A model generated the notes under the pieces. That model saw nothing but the letters and a program-made list of their open reading frames with translations. It was not told the DNA's origin and ran no database searches. From Labrys okinawensis (GTDB taxonomy: Bacteria; Pseudomonadota; Alphaproteobacteria; Rhizobiales; Labraceae): 64,000 nt of DNA. Location of the stretch: positions 1 to 64,000 of the forward strand of contig NZ_PUEJ01000013.1 of assembly GCF_002982075.1 (NCBI RefSeq). The letters run 5' to 3'. Positions 34,081 through 48,748 of the stretch are shown one piece after another. Position numbers and translations under genes: made by a program. Positions within the stretch are counted from its first letter, which is position 1, and the number at the start of each line of letters is the position of its first letter.

Positions 34081-34794
34081 ATGGAAAACTTGGCTAGCTC
34101 GAACAATCTTAGCCGTATACCCGGCAAAGACGATGCTTCCTTGTTCCAATCAAATAGGCAAAAAAGCGGCCTATCCCTGGAATTGGCAAGAGGAGGCAAG
34201 CGCGTGCTCGATATCGTCACTGCCTCGGCTGCACTCGTCTTCCTAATGCCACTTTTCGTGCTGCTGCTCGGAGTGCTGCTCGTCCTTCAGGGCCGGCCGA
34301 TTTTCATTCGGCACAACCGCGTCGGACGTGGTGGCGCACTCTTTCCCTGCCTGAAGTTCCGTTCGATGGTAACCAACTCGGAGGAAGTGCTGCGCGAGCA
34401 CCTTGCTGCCAACAGTGCTGCCCGCCAGGAATGGGAAGAGACCCACAAGCTCAAGAATGATCCGCGCATCACGCCGCTCGGCCAGTTCCTGCGCAAGTCC
34501 AGCATCGATGAGCTGCCCCAGCTCCTCAATGTAATCCGGGGTGACATGAGCCTTGTCGGCCCGCGCCCGATCGTCCGCGATGAAATGGTGCGCTACGGCG
34601 CCCATATCGAGGACTATCTCAAGGTGCGTCCCGGCCTCACCGGCTTGTGGCAGGTCAGCGGCCGCAGCGACGTGTCCTACCAGCACCGCGTCAGCCTCGA
34701 TGTCCGCTATGTGCGGGAATGGAGCCTGTGGAGCGACATCGTCATCATCCTGAAGACGATCCCCGCCGTACTGCGTCCCTCCGGCTCCTATTGA
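34081..34794 (+). CDS. exoY: Undecaprenyl-phosphate sugar phosphotransferase (ExoY-like)
   Basis: 237 residues. A membrane helix near residue 45-65 is followed by the catalytic PGT domain: KFRSMV near 97, KLKNDPRITPLGQFLRKSSI near 130, DELPQLLNVIRGDMSLVGPRP and RPGLTGLWQVSGR near 190. The enzyme starts polysaccharide repeat-unit assembly by transferring sugar-1-phosphate to undecaprenyl phosphate at the inner membrane. The start is ATG 34081. Downstream is an intrinsic terminator, so it is likely a short transcript. Sugar donor (UDP-galactose or -glucose) cannot be told. Confidence 0.92.
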   Translation: MENLASSNNLSRIPGKDDASLFQSNRQKSGLSLELARGGKRVLDIVTASAALVFLMPLFVLLLGVLLVLQGRPIFIRHNRVGRGGALFPCLKFRSMVTNSEEVLREHLAANSAARQEWEETHKLKNDPRITPLGQFLRKSSIDELPQLLNVIRGDMSLVGPRPIVRDEMVRYGAHIEDYLKVRPGLTGLWQVSGRSDVSYQHRVSLDVRYVREWSLWSDIVIILKTIPAVLRPSGSY

Positions 34795-34847
34795 GCTTGG
34801 TTCAAGAGTCGGCCGCAGTTCAAGCGATCGAATAACTGTCAGCCTTG

Positions 34848-34884
34848 CGCCCGAAGCACCACCGACTTCGGGCGTTCTTTTTTT
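34848..34884 (+). terminator. Intrinsic terminator after exoY
   Basis: CGCCCGAAG (34848-34856) pairs with CTTCGGGCG (34866-34874), followed by TTCTTTTTTT. It sits 53 bp after the exoY stop, ahead of the next glycosyltransferase gene. Confidence 0.88.
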
Positions 34885-34960
34885 GACTGTTGTGGCTTGT
34901 CTCGGCCGACATCCCGCACGCTGGTCCTCAGGTTGCTTGCATCGAAGGGGAATGCCTGCG

Positions 34961-36118
34961 ATGAACATCGACACACTGCCGCAGTCGAGCGCAATTGACA
35001 CGGCTCCCGCCCCACGAGCTCTTTCGGCCACCATGACCGAGCCGCTTTCCTTTGCGATCAACGGGCGTTTCCTCACCCAACCGGTCACCGGCGTGCAACG
35101 TTATGCGCGGGAAATCACCGCGCATATCGACGACCTCCTGCAGGAGCAGGGAGGACGAGCCAGCCTCTATTTGCCCGGCAGCAGCGAGGCGCCTGCCTAT
35201 CGGGCCATCCAGACCAAGCGATCCCAGCGCCTGCGCGGGCATTTCTGGGAACAGATGACGCTGCCCACGCTCGATCGTCGCTTCCTGCTGAATCTGTGCA
35301 ATTTGGGACCCGTCGTACGCCGCAGGCAGATCGTCTGCATCCATGATGCGAATGTCGCGAATATGCCGGCGAGCTACAGCAAGGCGTTTCGCGCCGTCTA
35401 CGGCACGCTCCTGCCGCTGCTGGTCCGGCGCGCCGCCGCGATCACCACCGTCTCGCATTTCTCGGCGGGCGAGCTTGCGCGCCATCTGCCGATCGCTCGC
35501 GAAGACATTGTCGTTCTGCCCAATGGCCACGAGCATGTCTTTCGCTGGAATGCATCCCGCTCCTCGATTCGCAGCAAGCACCGGTTCGAGCGTCCCTATG
35601 TCTTCATCATCGGCAGCCGCGCCCGCCATAAGAATGTCGCCATGGTGCTCGAGCTCGCCGAAGCCCTTGACGAACTCGGCATCGACATTGTCGTGACCGG
35701 CGGCCAATCCAGCATTTTTGCCACGGAAGAACACGGGACTCCCGCTCCGAATGTCCGGTTCATGGGCTTCGTCGACGATGACGACCTGGCAGCCTTGCTG
35801 CAAGGCGCGCTGTGCCTGCTGTTTCCCTCCTTTACCGAAGGGTTCGGTCTGCCGATCATCGAGGCCATGGCACTCGGCTGCCCCGTGATTTCATCCGATC
35901 GGGCCAGCATGCCGGAAGTATGCGGTGAGGCCGCCTTGCTGGCGCCGCCCGACCAACCCGCGACTTGGCTCCGGCATATCCAGAGCCTGGCCTCCTCCGA
36001 CACTTTGCGCTCCGCCTTCGTCGAACAGGGGCGCAAGCGTGTCGAAGCCTTTTCATGGCGAAAATCGGCCCAAGGCTATCTCGACCTCATCCGCGAGAGG
36101 CAGGCCGGAAAAGCATGA
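34961..36118 (+). CDS. Glycosyltransferase family 4
   Basis: 385 residues from ATG 34961, with AAGGGG about ten bases upstream. The N-terminal half starts FAINGRFLTQPVTGVQRYAR, typical of GT4 enzymes that recognise a membrane-lipid acceptor. The donor half has RARHKNVAMVLELAEAL and the signature FPSFTEGFGLPIIEAMALG near residue 290. It should act in the exopolysaccharide repeat-unit pathway. An upstream ATG at 34952 is less likely because the ribosome site is too close. Confidence 0.88.
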   Translation: MNIDTLPQSSAIDTAPAPRALSATMTEPLSFAINGRFLTQPVTGVQRYAREITAHIDDLLQEQGGRASLYLPGSSEAPAYRAIQTKRSQRLRGHFWEQMTLPTLDRRFLLNLCNLGPVVRRRQIVCIHDANVANMPASYSKAFRAVYGTLLPLLVRRAAAITTVSHFSAGELARHLPIAREDIVVLPNGHEHVFRWNASRSSIRSKHRFERPYVFIIGSRARHKNVAMVLELAEALDELGIDIVVTGGQSSIFATEEHGTPAPNVRFMGFVDDDDLAALLQGALCLLFPSFTEGFGLPIIEAMALGCPVISSDRASMPEVCGEAALLAPPDQPATWLRHIQSLASSDTLRSAFVEQGRKRVEAFSWRKSAQGYLDLIRERQAGKA

Positions 36119-36461
36119 CATCTTTTTTGGAAAGTCATGCCATCGCCGCAACATGTTTTCAGTATGTGATTTGAGCTTGGCGCGCTGCGAACGCCAATCG
36201 GCCAAACCTTTCGTGATCATGACCAATAGTATTGCGAGCCAAGCATTGCGACATTCCTTCCCTAACTCTATAAGCGCGGCATTCGACCTGAACTCTGCAC
36301 TGCCGGCGCGGAACTGGTCGCGCGGCAGCGCTCTGCTTCCGGGCTTTCTACAAAGTGAAACGTTCGAGCGCGCTCGAACCGGATCGTTGGGATTGCACGC
36401 GGTCCCGTCGTTCTAATGTCGCCCTGTTCATGGATTTTGTTGAAGGTTCGAGGCCGCTGAC
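36119..36461. other. Intergenic region with an 18-bp perfect palindrome
   Basis: No gene was found between the glycosyltransferase and the co-polymerase. GTTCGAGCG at 36362-36370 is followed directly by its reverse complement to 36379, 82 bp upstream of the next start. This could be an operator or half of a hairpin; it lacks a T tract. Confidence 0.5.
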
Positions 36462-38153
36462 ATGCTCTATCTCAGGCCGCTGAATGATCAGCCCACGAGT
36501 TTCGGCTTGCGCGACATTCTCGTCGAGATCATGCGCTATGCCCGGGGCCTGGTGCTGTGGTTCATCCTCTGCGTCGTCGCCGCGATCATCTATATCGTCA
36601 GCACGCCGCCGGAATTTTACGCGGCCTCCTTCGTGATTCTGGAGCCGAGAAGCTCGTTCTCGAGTTCCCAGGGGGTCGATCCCGGCCTCCTGCAGACCAA
36701 CCTCGATAATTCGCAGATCGAGAGCCAAATCCAGATCGTCAAGTCTGAACGGGTTCTGCGCCTGGTGTTCCAAACGCTCAATCTGCAGAACGACCCCGAG
36801 TTCGTTGGTCCGCTGCCGGCCCAGGGCGTGACGCCGGATCTGGTCAAGCGTCACGACGCGGCCGCCTTCGCCACTTTCAGCGACCGCGTCACGGTGCGCC
36901 GAATCGGCCAATCCCTGGTGCTGGAGATCGGCTACCGGTCGAAATCCGCGACCAAGGCCGCCTCGATCGCCAATTCGATCACTGCGGCCTTCATCCGCGA
37001 CCAGATCGACGCCAAGTCGCTGTCGATGCAGCGCAACAATGAATGGCTGCAGGGGCGCATCGACGAGATCAAGGGCCAGCAACAGGCTATCGAGGAAGCG
37101 GTACGCAAGGGCGTCCTGCCTGACCGCCAGTTCTCGGCCTCCGACGCCCGGATCATCAGTTCCGCGGCTGAACCGCTTTCCAAAAGCTTTCCGCAAACCA
37201 GGCTGATCCTGCTGCTGGCAGCTTCGTTCTCCCTGCTGACGGGCCTTGGCGCGGTCAGTATCTTTCATACGCTCAACCGCACGCTGCGGGCCAAGCGGCA
37301 TGTCCAGCGGGAGCTCGGTCTCAATTGCATCGGCATCATCCCCTTTGCGACCGACAAGCGCGGCGCCGGTTTGCCGCACAGTTTCGCGGATTTCCGCCGG
37401 TATCTGGCCAGATTGCCAAAAACGCTGGTGGAAGCGATCAAATCGCTGCGGCTCAAGCGGCGCCAGGCCAGTTCGGGCGAGAACTACTTCGCCTATGCGA
37501 TCTCGCAGGCCGGCATGCTCTCTCCCTTCGCCGAAAGCCTGAGAGCCGTGCGAACGGCGATCATGGGCAAGGAGCAGAGTTCCGGGGCGCGTGTCATCGG
37601 CATTGCATCGTGCCTGCCCCATGAAGGCAAGTCCACGATCGCCGCCAACCTGGCTCACCTGTTTGCCGCGAGCGGCCGCCACACCATGCTGATCGACTGC
37701 GATCTGCGCGACGACGCGCTGAGCCGCCACTATGCCCCTGACGCCCGCTACGGGCTGAGCGAAGTTCTGCAACAGCGTGGCAAGCAGATCACGGCGTCCG
37801 CGATCAACCTGGCGCCTCGACTCGACTTCATTCCCGCGAACAGGGCCGGCGGCTCGGTCGATATCGATCTTTTTATCGGCTCATCCGTCATGCAGGAACA
37901 GCTCAAGGCGCTGAATGCCTATGATTGTGTCATCGTCGATCTGCCAGCCATGAGCCTGTCTTCCGACGCCAAGGCGGTAGCGCCACTTCTCGACACGATG
38001 ATCTTCGTCATCGAGGCAGGCCGCACCACCAGCGACGACGTGACGGAGGCGCTCGATACCCTACAGCAGGCCAATGGCAAGGTGATGGGCGCGGTGCTCA
38101 ACAAAGTGCCGAGGCGCGACTGGCCAGTGCTCCTGCGTCGCCCGCGTTCCTGA
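36462..38153 (+). CDS. Exopolysaccharide chain-length / export regulator with P-loop (ExoP/Wzc-like)
   Basis: 563 residues. Residues about 10-120 form a Wzz-type domain with one membrane helix (GLVLWFILCVVAAIIYIV), and a second helix lies near residue 250. The C-terminal kinase-like P-loop domain has ASCLPHEGKSTIAANL near 385 and a Walker A' MLIDCDLRDDA near 410. Proteins of this kind control polymer length and export from the inner membrane. The protein ends VLLRRPRS with no visible tyrosine cluster, so classical tyrosine autophosphorylation at the tail may be missing. It starts at ATG 36462 and is probably separate from the upstream gene. Confidence 0.85.
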   Translation: MLYLRPLNDQPTSFGLRDILVEIMRYARGLVLWFILCVVAAIIYIVSTPPEFYAASFVILEPRSSFSSSQGVDPGLLQTNLDNSQIESQIQIVKSERVLRLVFQTLNLQNDPEFVGPLPAQGVTPDLVKRHDAAAFATFSDRVTVRRIGQSLVLEIGYRSKSATKAASIANSITAAFIRDQIDAKSLSMQRNNEWLQGRIDEIKGQQQAIEEAVRKGVLPDRQFSASDARIISSAAEPLSKSFPQTRLILLLAASFSLLTGLGAVSIFHTLNRTLRAKRHVQRELGLNCIGIIPFATDKRGAGLPHSFADFRRYLARLPKTLVEAIKSLRLKRRQASSGENYFAYAISQAGMLSPFAESLRAVRTAIMGKEQSSGARVIGIASCLPHEGKSTIAANLAHLFAASGRHTMLIDCDLRDDALSRHYAPDARYGLSEVLQQRGKQITASAINLAPRLDFIPANRAGGSVDIDLFIGSSVMQEQLKALNAYDCVIVDLPAMSLSSDAKAVAPLLDTMIFVIEAGRTTSDDVTEALDTLQQANGKVMGAVLNKVPRRDWPVLLRRPRS

Positions 38154-38828
38154 CCCGAAACACCAAGTTTATCGCGACCTCGCTTCCTTGCGCAGTACTT
38201 TTCAGGGAGCCTGATTCGTCGCTTCGCCGCCCTTGCGATTTCCGGGAGCCCCCCTCTTGGGAGGAGCGGGCTCACCCGACCGGCGCGACAAGGAAACCGG
38301 CCGGCTGCCCGGAAAAACCTATCGATGCCGGCGGCAATACCATTTGTCGCCGCCACCACGCCAATCGGCGTCTCTCTCTACCCCAGCCCTCGCCGCGATC
38401 CAGCTCGGGGTACCGCCTTCGAATTAGATAGTACCTAAATCGGTCCCACCTTCCGCTCACGAGCTATCAACATTGCTAGATTGAATTGGAGCAGAGCTTG
38501 CAACATTCTGCAGGTGCTCATGATGGCATTGCAGTGCTCTAGACCAAGGAAATACCGGACTGAATCGCCGAGGTGGCGGCAATTCACAAGTCTTTCCTTC
38601 GCGGAACATCCTGCTTTTGCCAGGCATGACCAGCGGATAACGGGCGAATTCATGATCCAGGGGACGTTTTGTTCAGTCCGGCATCCCCGGCAGTAGTTGT
38701 CTGCCCTTTGGCTAGAGTTCGGTCCTACCCTGTCCGTCCATACGTTTTGTGAAGTGTCCAAATTGCGTCCGATAGATCTATCTTCCTCGGTGCCCTTGAG
38801 GCAACCTGGTCAATCATATGGCACCACC
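38154..38828. other. Intergenic region upstream of the first LuxR-type gene
   Basis: About 675 bp without a credible gene. A hairpin-forming stretch occurs near 38250-38276 (GAGCCC ... GGGCTC with an inner CCTC/GAGG pair). A 12-bp palindrome GATAGATCTATC lies at 38771-38782, 46 bp before the regulator start, a possible operator. Confidence 0.45.
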
Positions 38829-39551
38829 ATGGTAGTAAGCAGTCCACCAGGACAAATCGCCATCGTCAATAATAAGACATTACAGCGCGACTGCTTAAGT
38901 CGCGTCTTGGCGGTAGAATTTCCTGAACGAAAAATTCTTCCGTTCGCCAGGCTGGACGAATGGAATGCCGCCGCGGACAAACACGAAGAAGTTTCGCTTG
39001 TCATCATCTGCGAGGGTGAGGCTCCGAGTGATCTGTCCTCCCTGGCCGCAGCAACCGCGCATACCCCGCCGGCTGCTATCATCATCCTGTCGGACTCCGA
39101 GGATCCCGCCAGCATTTTCAGGGCTCTCGATCTCGGTGTGAAGGGCTACATTCCCAGCACACTCGGCGCCGAAGTGGCGATCGAGGCAACGCGGCTGGTC
39201 ATCGCCGGCGGGGTCTTCGTGCCCGCCGCCAGTCTGATCCGGGCCGCGTCCGAGCCTTCCCTCGCTCGCCAGGAACAGCCCGGCCGAAACTATCCGCGCA
39301 TTTCCCCACGGCAATTGTCGATCATTGCAGCCGTCAGCCGAGGCAAGTCCAATGCCGCCATTGCGATGGAGCTCAACCTGCGCGAGAGCACCGTCAAGGT
39401 CCACATCCGCAACATCATGAAGAAGTTGAAGGTGAAGAGCCGCACGGCAATTGCGCATAAATCCCGCGAAATCCTGCGCGCCGAGGGTTATGAGCTCCAT
39501 AATGCAGCGGACATGCAACGCCTGAGCCTGGATATTGCCCGGTCTTCTTGA
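38829..39551 (+). CDS. LuxR-type regulator with degenerate receiver domain (paralogue 1)
   Basis: 240 residues from ATG 38829. A TTG 44 codons upstream is in frame but the extra residues look non-coding. The first half is CheY-like but carries NN where the acidic pocket lies, and SLVIICEGEAP where the phospho-Asp strand should end. The receiver is therefore probably not phosphorylated. The second half has the LuxR helix-turn-helix: RISPRQLSIIAAVSRGKSN, MELNLRESTVKVHIRNIMKK. Two similar genes lie at 47766 and 51935. It follows the exopolysaccharide locus, whose control it may take part in. Confidence 0.85.
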   Translation: MVVSSPPGQIAIVNNKTLQRDCLSRVLAVEFPERKILPFARLDEWNAAADKHEEVSLVIICEGEAPSDLSSLAAATAHTPPAAIIILSDSEDPASIFRALDLGVKGYIPSTLGAEVAIEATRLVIAGGVFVPAASLIRAASEPSLARQEQPGRNYPRISPRQLSIIAAVSRGKSNAAIAMELNLRESTVKVHIRNIMKKLKVKSRTAIAHKSREILRAEGYELHNAADMQRLSLDIARSS

Positions 39552-39704
39552 CGAGGGACTGCTTTTCGTCGGCAAGTGTCCGGCCAGGAAAGCCCGGGGG
39601 AGAACGACGGCTCGGCTCCCCCTCCATCGGAGCCGCAGCTGTTTCGGCGGCCGGCTCCGTTCTTCATTTGAACGACCGGCATTTCCGCCCTCCGCATCCT
39701 GCAC

Positions 39705-40671
39705 TCATCCGGCGCTTTCCGGTGGTTTGCTCGCCATGCCCTGCCCCAACGGAAGGAAGAGCCCTTCCTTTTGCCCCTGCCAGACCAGCACCCGGTTGCG
39801 TCCCTGCTGTTTGGCCCGGTACAGCAATTTATCGGCCCATCCCAGCAATGCGGCAGGCTTATCCGTCTGCGATACGAAGGCCACCACCCCGCCACAGCTG
39901 ATGGTCACCACCTCGGCCGTACGGGACCGGGCGTGCGGCAGATTGAGGTCGAGCACCGCGCGTCTCAGCCTTTCAAGCAACGGCTCCAACTCGTGCAGGC
40001 CGGGCAGCAGCATCACGAACTCCTCGCCGCCATACCGGGCCACCACGTCATAGGGCCGCCCGGCCGCACGCTCGAGGGCCTGGGCGACCTGCCGGAGCGC
40101 CTCGTCGCCGGCACCGTGACCATAATGGTCGTTATATTCCTTGAAGTGGTCGACATCGATCATGCCGACACTGAGCGGCTCACCGGAACGAATGGCATGT
40201 CGCCACGCCAATTCGAAGGCCTTGTCGAAATAGCGCCTGTTGGCAATGCCGGTCAGGCCGTCCTTTTCCGACAGACGCTCCAGTTCGTTGCGCTGCGCCA
40301 CCAATTTGAGATGGTTGCGCACGCGGGCTTTGACGATGGCAGGACTGATCGGCTTGACGACATAGTCGGCAGCGCCCAGCGAAAGCCCTCGCTCTTCGTC
40401 CTGTTCATTCGTGAGGGCGGTGATGAAGATCACCGCAATATTGGCGGTCTGGGGCTCGGAGCGCAGCCGACGAAGCACCTCGTAGCCGTCCATGCCCGGC
40501 ATCGAGACATCGAGCAAAATCAAGTCGATGCTGCGTTCGTCCCGCGCGCGCTGAAGAGCGGTCTCCCCATCCTTCGCCAGGAGTATTCGGCATTCACGCT
40601 GCAGCAGCTCAGCCAATACTGCCCGATTGATCCGGTCATCGTCGACGATCAGCACCGTTTGCAGAAAAGCG

Positions 40672-40679
<8 letters not shown>
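39705..40679 (-). CDS. REC-GGEEF diguanylate cyclase
   Basis: 324 residues from a GTG at 40679 that overlaps the histidine-kinase stop by 8 bp (GTGAGTGA). Residues 1-125 are a receiver with VLIVDDDRINR and the phospho-Asp in LILLDVSMPGMDG. Residues 150-310 are a GGDEF domain with an intact GGEEF motif in VVARYGGEEFVMLL, plus the inhibitory RxxD site (RPYD) five residues before it. The enzyme should make c-di-GMP when phosphorylated, with product inhibition. The translational overlap with the hybrid kinase strongly suggests a matched pair. Confidence 0.93.
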
Positions 40680-45816
<5,137 letters not shown>

Positions 45817-46012
45817 GCCTGCTTTCCTTTGAAACACATTGCGTGAAAAAGCTGTCCATCACGCAAGACACAGCATCATCGCCAATCGATCGTGACACCG
45901 AGCCACCGTCACCTGAAGCCGCGCGCCTTCAAGTCTGAATGCGCTTTGCTCCGTTACGTCATGTGATGGCGTGAGTGTGATTCCAGGCGGTTCCGTCAAA
46001 TCGCAAAACGCT

Positions 46013-47170
46013 TCAGCTTCCCAAAGCCCGGAGCCAGCGCTCGAACGATGGCAAGCCGTCCGCGTCCAGCGTCCCCTCTTTCATCACACGGCTCGGCGCG
46101 GGCGCGCTGCGGGCCTGCCGCGGACTGTAGCCGAACTCCCGGCTGAAGGCGCGGCTGAAATCGGCAGCGGAGGCAAAGCCGAAACTCTCGGCGATTTCGG
46201 CGATCAGGCGACGGTCCGATGGATCACTGAGCGCCGCATGAGCGGCAAGCAGGCGCTGTTTCTGAATATAATGAACCACGCCCCCGCTCGGCTCGAACAA
46301 TTGATAGAGATGGGTTCGCGAAATGCCGAGTTCCCGGCACAGCAGCTCAGGGGTAATGGTGGTCGTCTGCAGATTGTTGCGGATGAAGCGCCGGGCACGT
46401 TCCATCGCGGCCACCGTTCCATGCTTGGTGGCCACCGCCGCCCACTCCTCCGTGGAGGCCATGCAAGCCAGGATCATGTCCCTGGTGGCGTTGACCACAC
46501 CGGGCAGGTCATCTTTGCTGAACTCGCTCAGCCGTGCCTCCAGGCTGTCGACGTAGCTGATCAGCAGGCCGGCAAGGTTACGCGACAGGATCCGATTGTT
46601 GTTTGCGTCGAGCATCGCAGAGGAATCAGCAAAAAGATCGCGCGGCAAGTAGAGCGTCAGGCTCTGCGAGTCCAGCATCCTCCCCCGGAAGGCATGGGCA
46701 AGGGAGCGAATCTCGACCGTTCCCGGCTGGCTCTCGGCGACGCGCCCGCCGACTTCGGTCCAGGCTTTTCCCTCGCGCCTGAAGATGATCACCCAGTGAT
46801 CGACAAGACTGGAGCGAAGCTTGGCCGCGGAACGATGATAGCTGTGGGCGGATGCCTTCTGCTGCACGACCAGCATGCCGCCGAGATTCCACGCGACCTG
46901 GCGGGCCGCAAATCCATCCTGCGCCGTCACCCCGTCGGGCAGCGTCAGATCGACAAGCGGTGCATTGAGCCCTTGCCAGGCAGCGAACTGGTCACCCGCC
47001 GGAAACGCCTCTGTCGAAAAAATCAGAGGCGTCAGCGCCGGAGGCGGCGGCGGAATGTCATGTTGCTGCCCGCTGGGTTGCCGCGACCAACGACGACGCT
47101 CCTTGCCTGAGCGTGGAGCCGGAGCTCCGGAAGCCGGATGCTGGTCGTTGCGGGGCGCACCATCGTCCAT
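46013..47170 (-). CDS. AraC-family transcriptional regulator
   Basis: 385 residues. The C-terminal third is the AraC DNA-binding domain: LLCRELGISRTHLYQLF, then IAEIAESFGFASAADFSRAF and SREFGYSPRQAR. The N-terminal region, after a Pro-rich start, has the AraC-binding-like beta domain (residues about 60-230). Ligand unknown. It begins at ATG 47170, divergent from the second LuxR-type gene, and lies 196 bp downstream (leftwards) of nothing that clearly shares its transcript. Confidence 0.88.
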   Translation of the reverse strand: MDDGAPRNDQHPASGAPAPRSGKERRRWSRQPSGQQHDIPPPPPALTPLIFSTEAFPAGDQFAAWQGLNAPLVDLTLPDGVTAQDGFAARQVAWNLGGMLVVQQKASAHSYHRSAAKLRSSLVDHWVIIFRREGKAWTEVGGRVAESQPGTVEIRSLAHAFRGRMLDSQSLTLYLPRDLFADSSAMLDANNNRILSRNLAGLLISYVDSLEARLSEFSKDDLPGVVNATRDMILACMASTEEWAAVATKHGTVAAMERARRFIRNNLQTTTITPELLCRELGISRTHLYQLFEPSGGVVHYIQKQRLLAAHAALSDPSDRRLIAEIAESFGFASAADFSRAFSREFGYSPRQARSAPAPSRVMKEGTLDADGLPSFERWLRALGS

Positions 47171-47765
47171 TTTGCTTTCCTCGCTTTCGCGGCAGGCTCA
47201 CAAAGTCCGGAGCTCTTATACCTTGCCGACGGCGCCTCGAGGTGGCGGCCGCACTCGTAATTATGAACAACAACGGAAATCTTCAAAAGAGACTTTTCAG
47301 ACTATTTTGTCCTCCCTTTTTTACCTTGCGCACAAGTGGATTCTCGCATCCTCCGTGTTGCCATAGGCCGCATGTCGCACGGTAAGGTTGCAGCCTGCCC
47401 AAGGGATATTTCATAAAATCATACCGCCTTTCGGATTGGATGCAGAAATTGCTTCCAATTATACAGAAGCACATCTCTATCGCAAATGCCGCCTTCTCTG
47501 TCGCCCGCCTCGTGGCTGGCACGCTCAAGCAGTAGGCACGCATACGGCAAAAGGCCCGAATCCTCGATCTCTGCCGCCGCCCCTGCCCGGGCAAGGTGTA
47601 TGGGCGCCTACGCCGTTAGAGTCATTTCTCTACCACGTCCGAGCCAGATTGCCCCAGAATTTGTACTCATTGCTATGTCTGCGGACTCCGAGCTAACGAC
47701 CAAATCATCGATCTCGCATAACTTGCCCCTTAGTCAGCATAGTACCAACACGTTGCGGATTGAAC
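47171..47765. other. Divergent intergenic region between AraC and LuxR-type genes
   Basis: About 595 bp, relatively AT-rich from roughly 47260 to 47480. It holds both promoters; no ORF of credible codon use and no terminator-like hairpin was recognised. Confidence 0.45.
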
Positions 47766-48557
47766 ATGAACATCGCCCTCACAGACGCTTCCACCATCCT
47801 CGACAGGCGGCGGCCCCTGCAGTACCAGCGCGACAGGCGGGTCTTCGACGTGGGTAGCAAGGAAGCTCCGTCCGTCCGCGAGGACAAGGACATCGTGGCA
47901 GAAAAAGCCGCGATCAGCATTATCAACGACAACACCTTCACCCGCGATTGCCTGACCCGTTGCCTGGGTGATGCCGTCAGCGAGTTCGAAATCCGCGCCT
48001 ATGAAAACATCCGGGAATGGCAGAATGCCGCGGCGAAAATCACTGCGCCAATCATTCTGCTGTGTGCGACCGGGCGCCAAGCGACCGAGGCTGCGCTCCA
48101 CCAGGGTTTGGATACAATCCTGGAAGCTGCGGCCGATGCCCGCGTCATCGTGATTTCCGACGTGGAAGATCCTTCCGGCATGGTGGCGGCGCTGGAACGT
48201 GGCGCCAAGGGCTATGTTCCGATGAGCCTGGACCTCGACGTGACCATCGGCGCCGTCAATCTCGTCAATGTCGGCGGCACTTTCATTCCGGCCAGCAGCC
48301 TGCTTTCCGCCCGTGGCGCCAGTTCGCCTGCGGCCGAGGCCAAACCGCAGAAGCGCGCCTCTGCCCTGCTGACCGAGCGCCAGCTGACCGTGCTTGAAAA
48401 TCTTCGTAAGGGTGATCCGAACAAGGTCATCGCTCACAAACTCAATATGAGCGAGTGCACTGTGAAGGTTCACGTCCGCAACATGATGAAGAAGATTCAG
48501 GCCCGCAACAGAACCGAACTCGTCTGCATGACCAGTGAACTCTTTCAGTCGCCATAG
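47766..48557 (+). CDS. LuxR-type regulator with degenerate receiver domain (paralogue 2)
   Basis: 263 residues from ATG 47766. After a variable first 50 residues, the receiver-like half begins ISIINDNTFTRDCLTR and continues IILLCATGRQATE, with no Asp at the phospho-acceptor position. The C-terminal helix-turn-helix reads LLTERQLTVLENLRKGDPNK and LNMSECTVKVHVRNMMKK. It shares long similar stretches with the gene at 51935, including LLCATGR and AALERGAKGY, so the two are recent paralogues. It lies 190 bp ahead of the GGDEF-EAL gene. Confidence 0.87.
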   Translation: MNIALTDASTILDRRRPLQYQRDRRVFDVGSKEAPSVREDKDIVAEKAAISIINDNTFTRDCLTRCLGDAVSEFEIRAYENIREWQNAAAKITAPIILLCATGRQATEAALHQGLDTILEAAADARVIVISDVEDPSGMVAALERGAKGYVPMSLDLDVTIGAVNLVNVGGTFIPASSLLSARGASSPAAEAKPQKRASALLTERQLTVLENLRKGDPNKVIAHKLNMSECTVKVHVRNMMKKIQARNRTELVCMTSELFQSP

Positions 48558-48748
48558 AAGGGTAAGAGATTATCGAAGCCTGATGCTCGAGAGCAATGGA
48601 AGTATCGTATAGCCTGACAGCCACTGTTCCAATCTCGGGTCCTGACGTGTCCAATGTCGATCGCCAATGAAGACTTAACAAGATCGCTGGAGTGCTATAG
48701 CATCGTTACCGACCTCAATTGCGATGTCTGTTGCACTGGGACGCGCCA

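Noticed and set aside
33861..34220. 119-codon minus-strand frame in the AT-rich exopolysaccharide gap
   Set aside because: It overlaps the ExoY start on the opposite strand, has no recognised domain and no ribosome site; retained only as a note.
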